A stretch of DNA of 64,000 nt, from NCBI RefSeq assembly GCF_026241195.1, contig NZ_JAPFQO010000006.1:124001-188000 (forward strand), in the 5' to 3' direction. The notes beneath the pieces are model-generated. The model searched no databases, was not told the DNA's origin, and worked only from the letters and a program-made list of their open reading frames with translations. Positions within the stretch are counted from its first letter, which is position 1. Each line of letters starts with the position of its first letter. This stretch comes from Pontibacter anaerobius (GTDB lineage: Bacteria > Bacteroidota > Bacteroidia > Cytophagales > Hymenobacteraceae). Positions 9,694-18,146 of this stretch are shown one piece after another. Made by a program: the position numbers and the translations under genes.

Positions 9694-9853
9694 TTTAACG
9701 GCAGAATTGTTAATGGTTAGATTGTTTTTCGGGCGCGCTGTAAAAGCTTCAGCGGCACCGCATGTTTATACTTTCTGACAATTTTTATTTTGAGGCTGTT
9801 CGGTGTTTAAATCACACGAGAATTCAATCTGCAATAAACATACAACAAGATAC

Positions 9854-10732
9854 ATGAAGAAAGCATACGTTTTCCCGGGACAGGGCTCTCAGTTTGTAGG
9901 GATGGGCAAAGACCTGTACGAGCAGCACGAAGAGGCAAAAAAACTGTTTGATAAGGCAAACGAGATCCTTGGGTTCAACATCACCGAGATCATGTTTAAC
10001 GGCACCGATGAGGAGCTGAAGCAGACCAGAGTAACGCAGCCGGCTATTTTCCTGCACTCTGTGGCGCAGGCTACCGTAGCCAAAGACTTTAATCCGGATA
10101 TGGTGGCAGGCCACTCGCTGGGTGAGTTCTCTGCTCTGGTAGCCAGCAAGGTGCTGAGTTTTGAGGATGGCCTGCGATTGGTGTACAAAAGAGCGATGGC
10201 GATGCAGGCTGCCTGTGAGGCCAACCCGTCTACCATGGCTGCCATACTTGGCCTGGAGGATGAGAAAGTAGAGCAGGTATGCGCCTCTATCGACGAGGTT
10301 GTAGTGGCTGCCAACTATAACTGCCCGGGCCAGCTGGTGATCTCCGGCTCAAACAAAGGAATCGAGGTTGCCTGTGAGAAAATGAAAGAGGCCGGTGCCA
10401 AACGTGCGCTGCCGCTGCCGGTTGGTGGTGCGTTCCACTCGCCGCTGATGAAGCCAGCTGAGGTAGAACTTGCCAAAGCCATCGAAGAGACCACGTTCTC
10501 GCAGGGTATTTGCCCGATCTACCAGAACGTGGATGCCAAGCCGCATACGGATCCTGCCGAGATCAAGCAGAACCTGATCAGCCAGCTAACTGCACCGGTT
10601 CGCTGGACACAGTCGGTGCAGCAGATGGTAGCCGATGGCGCCACCCACTTTGTGGAGTGTGGCCCGGGTAAGGTGCTGCAGGGGCTGGTGAAGAAGATCG
10701 AGCGTACCGCCGAGGTTAGTTCTGCCGAATAA
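9854..10732 (+). CDS. fabD: Malonyl-CoA:ACP transacylase FabD
   Basis: Transfers malonyl groups from CoA to acyl carrier protein for fatty acid elongation. The 292-residue product starts at MKKAYVFPGQGSQ; an upstream in-frame ATG would add 17 residues of unconserved sequence and is rejected. GQGSQ (9-13) forms the oxyanion hole, GHSLGE (86-91) carries the catalytic Ser88, and GAFHSPLM contains the catalytic His. The C-terminal ECGPGKVLQGLVKKI is typical of FabD. It is a single gene with its own terminator 30 bp downstream, away from other fab genes. Confidence 0.97.
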   Translation: MKKAYVFPGQGSQFVGMGKDLYEQHEEAKKLFDKANEILGFNITEIMFNGTDEELKQTRVTQPAIFLHSVAQATVAKDFNPDMVAGHSLGEFSALVASKVLSFEDGLRLVYKRAMAMQAACEANPSTMAAILGLEDEKVEQVCASIDEVVVAANYNCPGQLVISGSNKGIEVACEKMKEAGAKRALPLPVGGAFHSPLMKPAEVELAKAIEETTFSQGICPIYQNVDAKPHTDPAEIKQNLISQLTAPVRWTQSVQQMVADGATHFVECGPGKVLQGLVKKIERTAEVSSAE

Positions 10733-10759
10733 GCATCCGCTGTAAGTATAAAAAGTATA

Positions 10760-10797
10760 AACGCCCTCTCTGGCTTGCTGCCGGAGAGGGCGTTTTT
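10760..10797 (+). terminator. Rho-independent terminator of fabD
   Basis: Stem ACGCCCTCTC / GAGAGGGCGT with a short loop followed by TTTTT. It sits 28 bp after the stop and is preceded by two AAGTATA words. Confidence 0.85.
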
Positions 10798-10830
10798 GCA
10801 TTACGAGAAGTGTAGTTAAAGTATAATCTA

Positions 10831-10860
10831 TTGGTGATAAAGTATAAATAGCTACATTTG
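10831..10860 (+). promoter_or_regulatory. Predicted promoter of the CPBP-like gene
   Basis: TTG at 10831-10833 and TACATTTG at 10853-10860 are separated by 19 bases, an exact fit to the Bacteroidetes TTG-N19-TAnnTTTG promoter. The ATG lies 26 bp downstream. Confidence 0.65.
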
Positions 10861-10886
10861 CGGCTACTGAACCAAAGCATCTGACT

Positions 10887-11693
10887 ATGAAAAAGAAAAC
10901 GCCACTGGCGCTGTGGCTGATTGGCTTTATTTTGCTGAGCCTCTACATAAACCTTATCCCCCGCTTTTTCGATGCTGGCAATGTGCCTTTGTGGTTTGCC
11001 TACTGGGCAGGTTTCTTTGTGCTGGCCTTTATGGTCAGCAGGTTCCTGCTGCAACTGCAGGGGCTGAAGCAGCTGGGGATGGCGCGACACAAAGGCTGGC
11101 TGCTTCACCTGGGCATAGGCTTTTTGGTTGGTTTCCTGGTTTACGCGCTAAAGTACCTGGCTTTTTATGAGCTGGGCAAGTTTGAGGTGGCGGGGCTGAT
11201 GGAGCCGGGTTTTATACTTCCGATGCTGGGGCAGGCGCTGCTGGCCATGTTTTTCTCCTCCATCCTGAACGACATCACCATTCGCGGGTACTGGTTTGCA
11301 TACTTTAAGCGGCGGCAGCTGCTAGCCTGGTATGTTTTTGCTGCCACCATACTTTATACCCTCGATGATTTCTGGAATGAAGGCCTGGACCCGCTGAATT
11401 TTGTTTTCTCGGCCATACTTGGTGCTGCCTTTGCTTATACCGTGCTTAAGACCGGGGCTATCTGGATATCGCTGGGGTTGCACTGGGGCGGCAACATGAT
11501 GTATAGGGTAATGTATGGCTTTGATGGGAATGGCGTTTGGCAACTAGAGAACGTACAAGAGGGGCCACTGTACGACTATATAAGTTTAGGTGTGACAGTT
11601 CTGATGCTGCCGGCGGTCTACTTTATACTTAAGAGTAGCGAAAAGCATGCGCCTACACCAGAACTGCGGGTAGAGGAGGGACAGGTGGTGTAG
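10887..11693 (+). CDS. CPBP-family-like integral membrane protein with degenerate active site
   Basis: 268 residues with about seven to eight hydrophobic segments. The central NDITIRGYWFAY, followed by FVFSAILGAAFAY and ISLGLHWGGN, lines up with the three motifs of the CPBP (Abi/CAAX protease-like) family: EExxxR, FxxxH/G and HxxxN/GN. The first motif has Asn-Asp where the catalytic pair Glu-Glu is normal, while the Arg and the final HWGGN are retained. Intact members are intramembrane metallo-/glutamate proteases. This one may be catalytically altered or inactive. It is a monocistronic gene with its own promoter. Assignment to the family is by motif order only. Confidence 0.7.
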   Translation: MKKKTPLALWLIGFILLSLYINLIPRFFDAGNVPLWFAYWAGFFVLAFMVSRFLLQLQGLKQLGMARHKGWLLHLGIGFLVGFLVYALKYLAFYELGKFEVAGLMEPGFILPMLGQALLAMFFSSILNDITIRGYWFAYFKRRQLLAWYVFAATILYTLDDFWNEGLDPLNFVFSAILGAAFAYTVLKTGAIWISLGLHWGGNMMYRVMYGFDGNGVWQLENVQEGPLYDYISLGVTVLMLPAVYFILKSSEKHAPTPELRVEEGQVV

Positions 11694-11709
11694 CATAGCC
11701 GGCGTTGTG

Positions 11710-12129
11710 CTAAGCAACCGTAGCTGCTTTATGCGCCTTGCTTCTTGCCAGCACCAGGCTACCTAAAGCCAGTGCCATAGTTACCGGCGTAAAAAGCAAC
11801 TTTTCCAGTTTGTTGTTGGACAAAGCATTTCCAGCCGTGTTAAGTATAAAAAGCGCAAACATTACCCAAAGCGCCGCCTTTATAACCTTGTTGCTGATGC
11901 TCACTTTTAACGCGCCGGCATTTATACTTACAATTGCAAGCATTACCAGGTTTATAATGATGGAGACGCTCTCAAACGAAAGCATCTGGGACCTGTCCTT
12001 CAATCGCCCGCCCCACACTGCCTCAAACGGTACTATCCCGGTAAGGATTAACAGGTGAAACAGCACAAAAAGAGAAAGGATGATCAGCATGCCAAAGGTG
12101 GCGATCCGGGTGGTAGTGGCGTTGCTCAT
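11710..12129 (-). CDS. Small four-helix membrane protein, unknown function
   Basis: 139 residues with four predicted transmembrane segments (about 11-31, 53-70, 84-102 and 112-130) and short polar loops. The loop GRLKDRSQMLSFE between helices 1 and 2 is the most polar stretch. No catalytic motif is visible and the family is not recognised. It converges with the CPBP-like gene, 16 bp between stops, with no strong terminator between them. Composition matches the surrounding native genes and TATACTT words occur inside. Confidence 0.65.
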   Translation of the reverse strand: MSNATTTRIATFGMLIILSLFVLFHLLILTGIVPFEAVWGGRLKDRSQMLSFESVSIIINLVMLAIVSINAGALKVSISNKVIKAALWVMFALFILNTAGNALSNNKLEKLLFTPVTMALALGSLVLARSKAHKAATVA

Positions 12130-12228
12130 GTTCTGTGTGGGGACTGTTGTTTGGTTTAATGCTGTAGACGAAAAAAATATAGGGGTACACTCGAAGTTGT
12201 TAGCTTAAAGGTGTGGTTTTACGTTGGT

Positions 12229-12765
12229 TCATCCGTTATGCCTGTCCTGTGGAGGTAGCTCGTAAAGTAGTAACTCTTCGTCATCTTTTGGCAGCCTGAC
12301 CAGTTGGATATATTTCAACCCTAGTTTTTCCAGAAGCTTTTGAGAAGCGGTGTTCTCTTTGCTGGTGATGGCACAGATCTGATCTAGTTTAAAGTTGTCA
12401 GAAGCAGCTTCCAGAACCTTGCTGGCAGCTTCAAAAGCATACCCTTGTTTAGCAAACTGCGGCAGCAAGGCATAGCCGATATCAACCCCGTTTAATCCTT
12501 CGCGATCATAAAGCCCGCATGTGCCCAATTTGGTGCCGTCAGATTTTCGGGTGATGGTGTAGTTGCCGTACCCCAGGCGTTCAAACTGCGGCTGCATTCT
12601 GCTCCTGATGTACTCTTCCGCGGCCTTAATGGAAGTTACGTTCCTGTCTCCGATGTATTTAAGCCACTGGGGCGTGTTCAGGAGCTCGAAAATAAAGGGA
12701 GCATCTTCATGAGAGGTAGGCCTCAGGATGAGCCGCTCCGTTTCGAAGGATTTATAGGTGTTCAA
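12229..12765 (-). CDS. GNAT-family N-acetyltransferase (RimJ/RimL type)
   Basis: 178 residues. The opening FETERLILRPTSHEDAPFIFELLNTPQWLKYIG is typical of the RimJ/RimL group that acetylates amino groups of proteins or small molecules using acetyl-CoA. The acetyl-CoA region is FAKQGYAFEAASKVLEAA (about 118-135), a variant of the Q/RxxGxG/A loop, followed by TSKENTASQKLLEKLGL. The substrate cannot be predicted. It follows the SRPBCC gene by 6 bp, so the two are probably co-transcribed. Confidence 0.87.
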   Translation of the reverse strand: MNTYKSFETERLILRPTSHEDAPFIFELLNTPQWLKYIGDRNVTSIKAAEEYIRSRMQPQFERLGYGNYTITRKSDGTKLGTCGLYDREGLNGVDIGYALLPQFAKQGYAFEAASKVLEAASDNFKLDQICAITSKENTASQKLLEKLGLKYIQLVRLPKDDEELLLYELPPQDRHNG

Positions 12766-12771
12766 GGTTTG

Positions 12772-13203
12772 CTATTTTATAAGTTCTTCCATCTCTCGCA
12801 TCATGCCCAGCCAAGCCTCACGGGTTCTGTCTATATATTCCCGCCACTGCTCATCTATCTCATGCACCAGCTTCACTGAAGAGCCACCGGAGGTTGGGGT
12901 GATGTATACTTTGACAACACTAATTTCTTCCATCCCATCCATCGCCCAGGTGAAGGAGAGGAAGTTAGGTCTATCTAAAGCAAGGTACTCTCCACCATGG
13001 CCCACCGGCTGGCCATCCCGCACCTGCACAATGCGGAATTTACCGCCTACGTTGGCGTCTATCTGCACTGGCTCAGTTTCTCCGAGCCCGGGGCCGAACC
13101 ACTGCTGCGCCAGTTCTTCGCTCAGCCAGGCTTGGTACACTTTTTCAGGCTCGGTTTGGTAGTGGTAGTTTACTTCTACTTCAATGGCGGAATTGTTAGG
13201 CAT
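12772..13203 (-). CDS. SRPBCC (AHSA1-like) domain protein
   Basis: 143-residue single-domain protein of the START/Bet v1-like fold. Visible hallmarks are the N-terminal strand followed by PEKVYQAWLSEELAQQWFGP, the middle GGKFRIVQVRDGQPVGHGGEYL and the long C-terminal helix after VHEID. AHSA1-like proteins bind hydrophobic ligands or modulate partner proteins, and individual functions are mostly unknown. It heads a two-gene minus-strand unit with the GNAT gene. The group II intron begins 92 bp upstream. Confidence 0.82.
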   Translation of the reverse strand: MPNNSAIEVEVNYHYQTEPEKVYQAWLSEELAQQWFGPGLGETEPVQIDANVGGKFRIVQVRDGQPVGHGGEYLALDRPNFLSFTWAMDGMEEISVVKVYITPTSGGSSVKLVHEIDEQWREYIDRTREAWLGMMREMEELIK

Positions 13204-13294
13204 ATGCTAGTTTTAAGGATCAGTTAGTGAACTTTGTTTTGATGTACTTAACGGGCTTGTCTTTACGGCGGCGTAGCTACCGTGAAGGTGTTGT

Positions 13295-13893
13295 GTGCGC
13301 CCAGCATGGCGCGAGTACTATTTCATAAGAAATATACTCAGATTATCCAGAGGGTGCAAGCCCCTTATCGGCAAGTTGGTGAAGCCGATTAGCAAGCTGC
13401 GAGCTGGTATCTCGTGAGGGGTGCAGTGAAGGAAGCAGGACTGCAAAAGCCTGAACTGACGAACAGATACTGCATAAGAGGCAGGGAGTCGTGGGTAAGC
13501 AAGCACATCTTTGCAAAGCCCCTGGCCAACAAACGGCTCTTTGTAGATGCAGCAGGATTAGGCGGAAGGATAAGCGTCATACCTGGGGAGGTCTCGCCCT
13601 GTCGTGTACAGGGGGAGAAGTCAGCAGAAGCCATAGTAGTTATCCGGAAACGAGCCGTAAGCACTACTGAGGTCTCACAGGATGAGGAAGGGCTGAACGT
13701 CAAGTTGCCCGAAATCCGATAAGGAGGTTCAAACGGTGGAGTTTGCTAGCCTTATCCCAAACTAGGGCAAGGGCATGGCTGGTGTAAAGAGCGGCTGTGC
13801 TATCCTTGACGTACCGCTGTATACGCGACCCGTACGTACGGTGGTGTGAGGGCCTCACCGTGAGCAATTTTGCTCACGGCTGGCTACTCGATT
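13295..13893 (+). mobile_element. Group II intron lacking the reverse transcriptase ORF
   Basis: The 5' end GTGCGCCCAGCATGG matches the start of bacterial group II introns. The interior has the conserved stretches AGAAGTCAGCAGAAGCCATA and GAAGGGCTGAACG that normally precede the maturase gene. Domain V lies at about 13814-13844 (CCGCTGTATACG / CGTACGTACGGTGG with a CGC-type triad). Domain VI follows, with a perfect CCGTGAGCA / TGCTCACGG stem, and the 3' end is near CTACTCGAT. The whole element is about 600 nt, and domain IV contains no reading frame for the usual 400-600 residue maturase/reverse transcriptase. The ribozyme core looks intact, so splicing would need a maturase supplied in trans. 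The 3' boundary is uncertain by a few bases. Confidence 0.85.
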
Positions 13894-13937
13894 GTACGCT
13901 AGCTTTTTTATTTTCATTTTCTGTCAGTCGAATTGGA

Positions 13938-13980
13938 ACAGCTCTTTGCAACCGCAGAAACGAGGATTGCAAAGAGCTGT
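13938..13980. repeat. 14-bp perfect inverted repeat downstream of the intron
   Basis: ACAGCTCTTTGCAA (13938-13951) and its exact reverse complement (13967-13980) are separated by 15 bases. The hairpin lies just beyond the stop of the decayed hydrolase gene. On the minus strand no clear T run follows, so it may be a terminator without a U tract or part of the intron's target site. Confidence 0.7.
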
Positions 13981-13986
13981 GGCATC

Positions 13987-15085
13987 TCATTTCAAATTTT
14001 TACTAAAATATGATTCCAATTTATCAAATGGAATTTTTTCCATTTGATCGTACAGATCCACATGGTCTGCATTGGGCACAATCACTAATTCTTTTGGTTC
14101 TAACGCTTCACTGTAAACATCCTCTGAGTGATAACGTGAATGGGCATCTTCTCCTGCAACCAGCATAATTGGGCGGGGCGAAATCATTTCAATGTTTGCA
14201 TTCAACGGAAAATTGAAAAACGACATCGGGGTTGTTGCTGTCCATGCAGTTGTAGAATTAATAGAACGCTCGTGAAAACCTCTTGGTGTTCTGTAATAAT
14301 CACGGGGTCATTGGGTAAAGTGTCTGGCAGCACCCGTTTTCCTTCTATAATATTTCTATTTTCATCAAATTAAAGTTCGTGCAGTCCTAATTCATAATTT
14401 CCGCTTTTTGCATCGTCCCAACGCTGCTGGCTTAGATCTTCGATGATTTTTTGCCGCTGTTCCCTTGTATAGCTATTCTTGTAGCCGCGGCTCATACTTT
14501 TAGACATATCATACATAGAAGTAGTTGCTATCGCTTTAATGCGCGTGTCACTTGTGGCGGCAGTAAGTGCCATTCTGCTTAGCCCGCAGATGCCTATTGC
14601 ACCAATCTTGTTTCTGTCAACAGATGGTAACAAGCCAAGGTAATCCACTGCTGCACTAAAGTCTTCTGTGAAGAATTCAGGAGAGCCAACATTTCGAATT
14701 TCTCCTCCGTTTTCACCTGTAAATGAAGGGTCAAATGCCAACGTTACAAACCCTCTGGAAGCATCTCATTTGCATAAAGTCCCGGCGTTCTTCTACAGCT
14801 CCAAACGGGACACTTATAACTAACGCAGGCAAATTGTTTCCGCCACTTTGGGGTACATACAAATCGCTTGAAACTTTAATCCCGAAACGGTTTTGAATGT
14901 TACACCTTTCCTGGTGACGTTGTCATTTAACTGGAATGTATAGTTCTCTGCTGTATCAGCGGCTGTTAATGCTGCTGATTCTTTTTTTGCTATTGAATTA
15001 ATTTCACTCGCTTTTTCCTGACCACACGCTCTATCATTAATGCTGCGAGCGAAAGTCCTAAAAAGATATTCTTCCTAGTTTTCAT
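13987..15085 (-). pseudogene. Frameshifted alpha/beta hydrolase, decayed paralogue of the gene at 15906
   Basis: Conceptual translation in shifting frames recovers most of the intact neighbour. A lipoprotein-like start MKTRKNIFLGLSLAAL lies at 15085. In another frame come CGQEKASEINS and NYTFQLNDNVT. The hydrolase core is MAFDPSFTGENGG through GAIGICGLSRMALTAA (14741-14370), and the C-terminal third is ISPRPIMLVAGEDAHSRY to the final FSKNLK (14226-13987). At least three frame changes and a missing stretch near 14230-14370 break it. The same order of motifs in the gene at 15906 shows that it is a paralogue. A short product from one of the fragments cannot be excluded but is unlikely to be an active enzyme. 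Confidence 0.88.
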
Positions 15086-15104
15086 TTCTATAAAATTTTC
15101 CAAT

Positions 15105-15851
15105 TTAAAGTTCCTGAGCCGTTGGGCGGAACAGGATTTCATTAATATCCATTTCTTCAGGTTGGCTTATGGAAAAAGATATCAAACGAGCAAAAGCATC
15201 AGGGCTAAGTCCAATTTTGCCTACATATTCCTGGTTGTTCTTTTGAATATCCTGATCGCTGATGTGCTCCAGAAGTTCCGTTTTTACCGCTCCGGGAGAA
15301 ATGATGGTAGTACGGATGTTATAAGGCGTTACTTCCTGACGAAAACCTTCCGAGATTACTCTTACAGCACTTTTGGTAGCAGAATATACAGTAGACCTTG
15401 GAAAGACTTTATGTCCTGCCACTGAAGAAACATTAATAATTTGTCCCGATTTTTGCTGTTTCATGTGTGGTAGTACGGCAGCCATTCCATATAGTACACC
15501 CTTGATGTTCACATCAATCATCTGATCCCATTCGTCTGTCTTTAGACTTTCTATAGGAGACAATGGCATTAATCCAGCGTTGTTTAACAGCACATCTATT
15601 TTACCAAATTTGTCGACGGCAGCTTTTACCAGATTCTCAACCTGCTCTTTTGCCGAGACGTCGGTAGGTACGGCAAGGGCTTTGCCACCTATGGCAGTTA
15701 TACCTTCTGCTATTTTCTCAATACGTTCTGCCCTTCTCGCTGCCAGGACAAGGCTGGCACCCTGTTCCGCTAAAAGTTGGGCTGTAGCTTCACCCAATCC
15801 GCTACTAGCTCCTGTAATCACTACTACTTTTCCTTTTATATTCTCATTCAT
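15105..15851 (-). CDS. Short-chain dehydrogenase/reductase (SDR)
   Basis: 248-residue classical SDR. The cofactor motif [10 protein letters not shown] begins at 13, NNAG lies at 90-93, and the catalytic set is Ser143, Tyr156 and Lys160 (YSATK). Arg39-Arg40 after the second strand suggests NADP(H) preference. The tail [17 protein letters not shown] is typical of the clavaldehyde dehydrogenase / serine-3-dehydrogenase-like group. The substrate is unknown. It lies between the intact hydrolase (54 bp) and the decayed hydrolase (19 bp), in what looks like one minus-strand operon with the cupin and acetyltransferase. Base composition is more AT-rich than the flanking housekeeping genes. Confidence 0.93.
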   Translation of the reverse strand: MNENIKGKVVVITGASSGLGEATAQLLAEQGASLVLAARRAERIEKIAEGITAIGGKALAVPTDVSAKEQVENLVKAAVDKFGKIDVLLNNAGLMPLSPIESLKTDEWDQMIDVNIKGVLYGMAAVLPHMKQQKSGQIINVSSVAGHKVFPRSTVYSATKSAVRVISEGFRQEVTPYNIRTTIISPGAVKTELLEHISDQDIQKNNQEYVGKIGLSPDAFARLISFSISQPEEMDINEILFRPTAQEL

Positions 15852-15905
15852 AACTTTTCTTTTTCAAAATTTTCCCCAATCCTTTCTTTATGCATGGTAT
15901 TGCTT

Positions 15906-16958
15906 TCATTTTAAATTCTCATTAAAGAATGCTGCTAGTTTATTGAAAGGAATTTTATCTAGTTGATCGTACAAATCAGTATGTACTCCACCTGGAATAA
16001 TCATCAATTCTTTCGGTTCAGCAGCTTCTTTATAGGCATCTTCACTGAAGTATTTTGAGTGTGCATTTTCTCCGGCAATAATTAGCATAGGTCTTGGTGA
16101 TATTTCCTTTATGTATGTCAGTAGCGGCATGTTCATGAAAGACAAGGTGTTGGTTGTTGTCCAGGCAGCATTTGAATTGATTGAACGTGGATGAAAACCT
16201 CTATCCGTTTTGTAGTAATCATAATACTCTTTCACAAATTGGGGAGATTCTTCGTTAGTCTGCCCCAAACCATTCTCGGGATAATCAGGTGTTCCGTTCT
16301 TTGCATCCTCCCAACGCTGTAAGCTCATTTCTTCCAGCATTTTGGTTCGTTGCTCCGGTGTAGTAGAGCCAAAATATCCTTCAGCATTCACTCGTGACAT
16401 ATCGTACATACTGGTAGTTGCCACTGCCTTCACTCGTTTATCAACAGCGGTGGCGTTTAAGGCAAAACCGCCAAATCCACAAATCCCGATGATACCTAAC
16501 TTATTGCGGTCTACTTTTTCATGTAATCCAAGGAAGTCTATCGCAGCACTAAAGTCTTCTGTATTAATGTCTGGTGAAGCCACATTTCTGGGTTCACCAC
16601 CACTTTCACCTGTATACGATGGGTCGAATGCCAAAGCCACAAATCCACGCTCTGCCATTTGATTGGCGTACAATCCTGATGATTGTTCTTTTACTGCTCC
16701 AAATGGTCCGCTAATAGCCAATACAGGCAAATTGTTTCCGCCATTTTTAGGTAGATACAAATCGCCCGTAAGTTCAATTCCGTAGCGGTTTTTGAAGCTT
16801 ACTTTTTGCCGGGTTACATTATCACTCAACTGAAATGTATAATGTTCCTCTGTACTGTTCATTGTTTCAGACTTTTTTATTTTCGCTTCCGTTTTTGTGT
16901 TACAAGCCTGCCCTACACACATTAGGAGTGTAGCTGCAAGTATTATTGCTTTTTTCAT
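15906..16958 (-). CDS. Alpha/beta hydrolase lipoprotein with Cys-type nucleophile elbow
   Basis: 350 residues from the ATG giving MKKAIILAATLLMCVGQAC, a lipoprotein signal with the Cys of GQAC as the anchored residue; an ATG 30 bp upstream would overlap the cupin gene and spoil the signal. The hydrolase domain shows FDPSYTGESGGEPRN, then GICGFGGFAL, where Cys occupies the usual Ser position as in dienelactone hydrolases. Asp lies in MLIIAGENAHSKYFSEDAY or close by, and a late His in GGVHTDLYDQ. COG1073-type family, probably periplasmic or outer-membrane anchored; substrate unknown. It follows the cupin gene directly (1-bp gap). A decayed copy lies two genes downstream. Confidence 0.85.
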   Translation of the reverse strand: MKKAIILAATLLMCVGQACNTKTEAKIKKSETMNSTEEHYTFQLSDNVTRQKVSFKNRYGIELTGDLYLPKNGGNNLPVLAISGPFGAVKEQSSGLYANQMAERGFVALAFDPSYTGESGGEPRNVASPDINTEDFSAAIDFLGLHEKVDRNKLGIIGICGFGGFALNATAVDKRVKAVATTSMYDMSRVNAEGYFGSTTPEQRTKMLEEMSLQRWEDAKNGTPDYPENGLGQTNEESPQFVKEYYDYYKTDRGFHPRSINSNAAWTTTNTLSFMNMPLLTYIKEISPRPMLIIAGENAHSKYFSEDAYKEAAEPKELMIIPGGVHTDLYDQLDKIPFNKLAAFFNENLK

Positions 16959-16959
16959 T

Positions 16960-17466
16960 TTATTTCTGTTTAAAATATTGTTCATCATTAACTGTCTCCT
17001 GCCAATCTACAATTCCTTTCTCGGTATTCGGAACTATGTATAATTGCTGTAGCCCCACTTCTGGACTTGCCCCATGCCAATGCCTTACATTTGGCGGGCA
17101 TTTTACCACATCACCTTTTCTAATGGTTTCAATAGGTTGCCCTTCAATCTGGTGATAACCCACTCCATCTGTGATAATTAATATTTGTCCGGCAGGATGT
17201 GAGTGCCAATTGCTTCTTGCGCCTGGTTCAAAATAAACATTGCCTACAGCGGTGGTAAAAACTGAATCAACCTCAACCAGTCCTATGTTATAGGCATTGC
17301 CTGTAAAATTAGCTTTGGGGCCTTTCTGTCCTTTTGGAAAGATGGTAACTAATTCTTCTTTATTTGTTTTCATATTTTCTTGTTCTGTTTTTGAACTGCA
17401 GCCTAACATCAAAAAAAGACCAGCTGTAAATACTGCTAATGCTAAGGTTTTTATTCTTGTTATCAT
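16960..17466 (-). CDS. Cupin-domain lipoprotein (hydroxynitrile lyase-like cupin group)
   Basis: 168 residues with a lipoprotein signal (LFLMLGC, Cys at about 23) and one cupin domain. The metal-binding motif WHSHPAGQILIITDGVGYHQIEG contains the two His and is followed by GDVVKCPPNVRHWHGA with the later His. This pattern fits the small manganese-dependent cupins similar to bacterial hydroxynitrile lyases and carboxymuconolactone-decarboxylase-associated cupins. The true reaction is unknown. Its ATG overlaps the stop of the acetyltransferase gene by 4 bp (translational coupling) and it abuts the hydrolase gene. Confidence 0.85.
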   Translation of the reverse strand: MITRIKTLALAVFTAGLFLMLGCSSKTEQENMKTNKEELVTIFPKGQKGPKANFTGNAYNIGLVEVDSVFTTAVGNVYFEPGARSNWHSHPAGQILIITDGVGYHQIEGQPIETIRKGDVVKCPPNVRHWHGASPEVGLQQLYIVPNTEKGIVDWQETVNDEQYFKQK

Positions 17467-18035
17467 CCTTCGATTGTCTTTATAATTTTAGCAGGGGTTC
17501 CACCCACGACTACATTATCGGGAACATCTTTCGAAACGACCGAACCTGCCGCAACCACCGAGTTTTCGCCAATCGTAACTCCTTGTAAAATGGTAGCATT
17601 AGCACCAATCCAGGCGTTTTTCTTAATGTGAATAGGGGTCGGAATAAGTGAATGCCTTTCTTCGGGTGAGATAGGGTGTCCTTCAGAAAGCAAACTTACA
17701 TTTGGGGCTAACAGTACATTGTCTTCTATGGTAATTCCTCCTAAATCCAAGAAGACACAATTGAAATTGATGAATACATTTTTGCCGATTTTGGTGTGCT
17801 TACCGTAATTGATATACAAAGGAGTAAATATGGCTACACTCTGGTCTATGTCGGAACCAGTTATTTGACTCAGCAAATCCCTCACCTCTGCCGGGTCGGA
17901 AGAATTGTTCATATGTAACAACAATTCTTTCGTGGCATACGAAGCCTCTCTCATTTTATGAGCTTGCGGGTCGTTTGGCGGAATGGTTTCGCCATCCTTC
18001 AATCTTTCAAATATGTCCTTCACTTTTGTTTCCAT
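17463..18035 (-). CDS. Sugar O-acetyltransferase (maltose/galactoside acetyltransferase type)
   Basis: 190 residues starting at METKVKDIFERLKDGE; longer in-frame starts run into the divergent promoter region and are less likely. The N-terminal helical part (HKMREASYATKELL) is the MacT-type extension, followed by the left-handed beta helix with hexapeptide repeats (IGKNVFINFNCVFLD, IGANATILQGVTIGENSVV) and the catalytic-region His in LLSEGHPIS. The family acetylates hydroxyls of sugars with acetyl-CoA. It is first gene of the minus-strand unit acetyltransferase-cupin-hydrolase-SDR and is divergent from the AraC regulator (111 bp apart). Confidence 0.9.
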   Translation of the reverse strand: METKVKDIFERLKDGETIPPNDPQAHKMREASYATKELLLHMNNSSDPAEVRDLLSQITGSDIDQSVAIFTPLYINYGKHTKIGKNVFINFNCVFLDLGGITIEDNVLLAPNVSLLSEGHPISPEERHSLIPTPIHIKKNAWIGANATILQGVTIGENSVVAAGSVVSKDVPDNVVVGGTPAKIIKTIEG

Positions 18036-18146
18036 GTTTTTGCACCGAAGTATAAAGTTACGTACTCTTCTAATTACATTTGTTACACTTATTTCGCTGA
18101 GAGTTTCAAATATCACCTATCTTCGAAAATAGTTAATGCTGCGGTT

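Noticed and set aside
13271..13290. Upstream hairpin as a class C-type intron target
   Set aside because: A weak 8-bp stem with one wobble lies before the intron, but without a clear T run and without certain class assignment this is too speculative to list as a site.
13414..13722. 102-codon frame inside the group II intron as a possible protein
   Set aside because: It covers conserved ribozyme domains I-III; the sequence is constrained as RNA and the translation resembles nothing.
14007..14741. Two separate small genes in the decayed hydrolase region
   Set aside because: Both frames align in order with the intact paralogue at 15906, so they are fragments of one pseudogene rather than independent genes.
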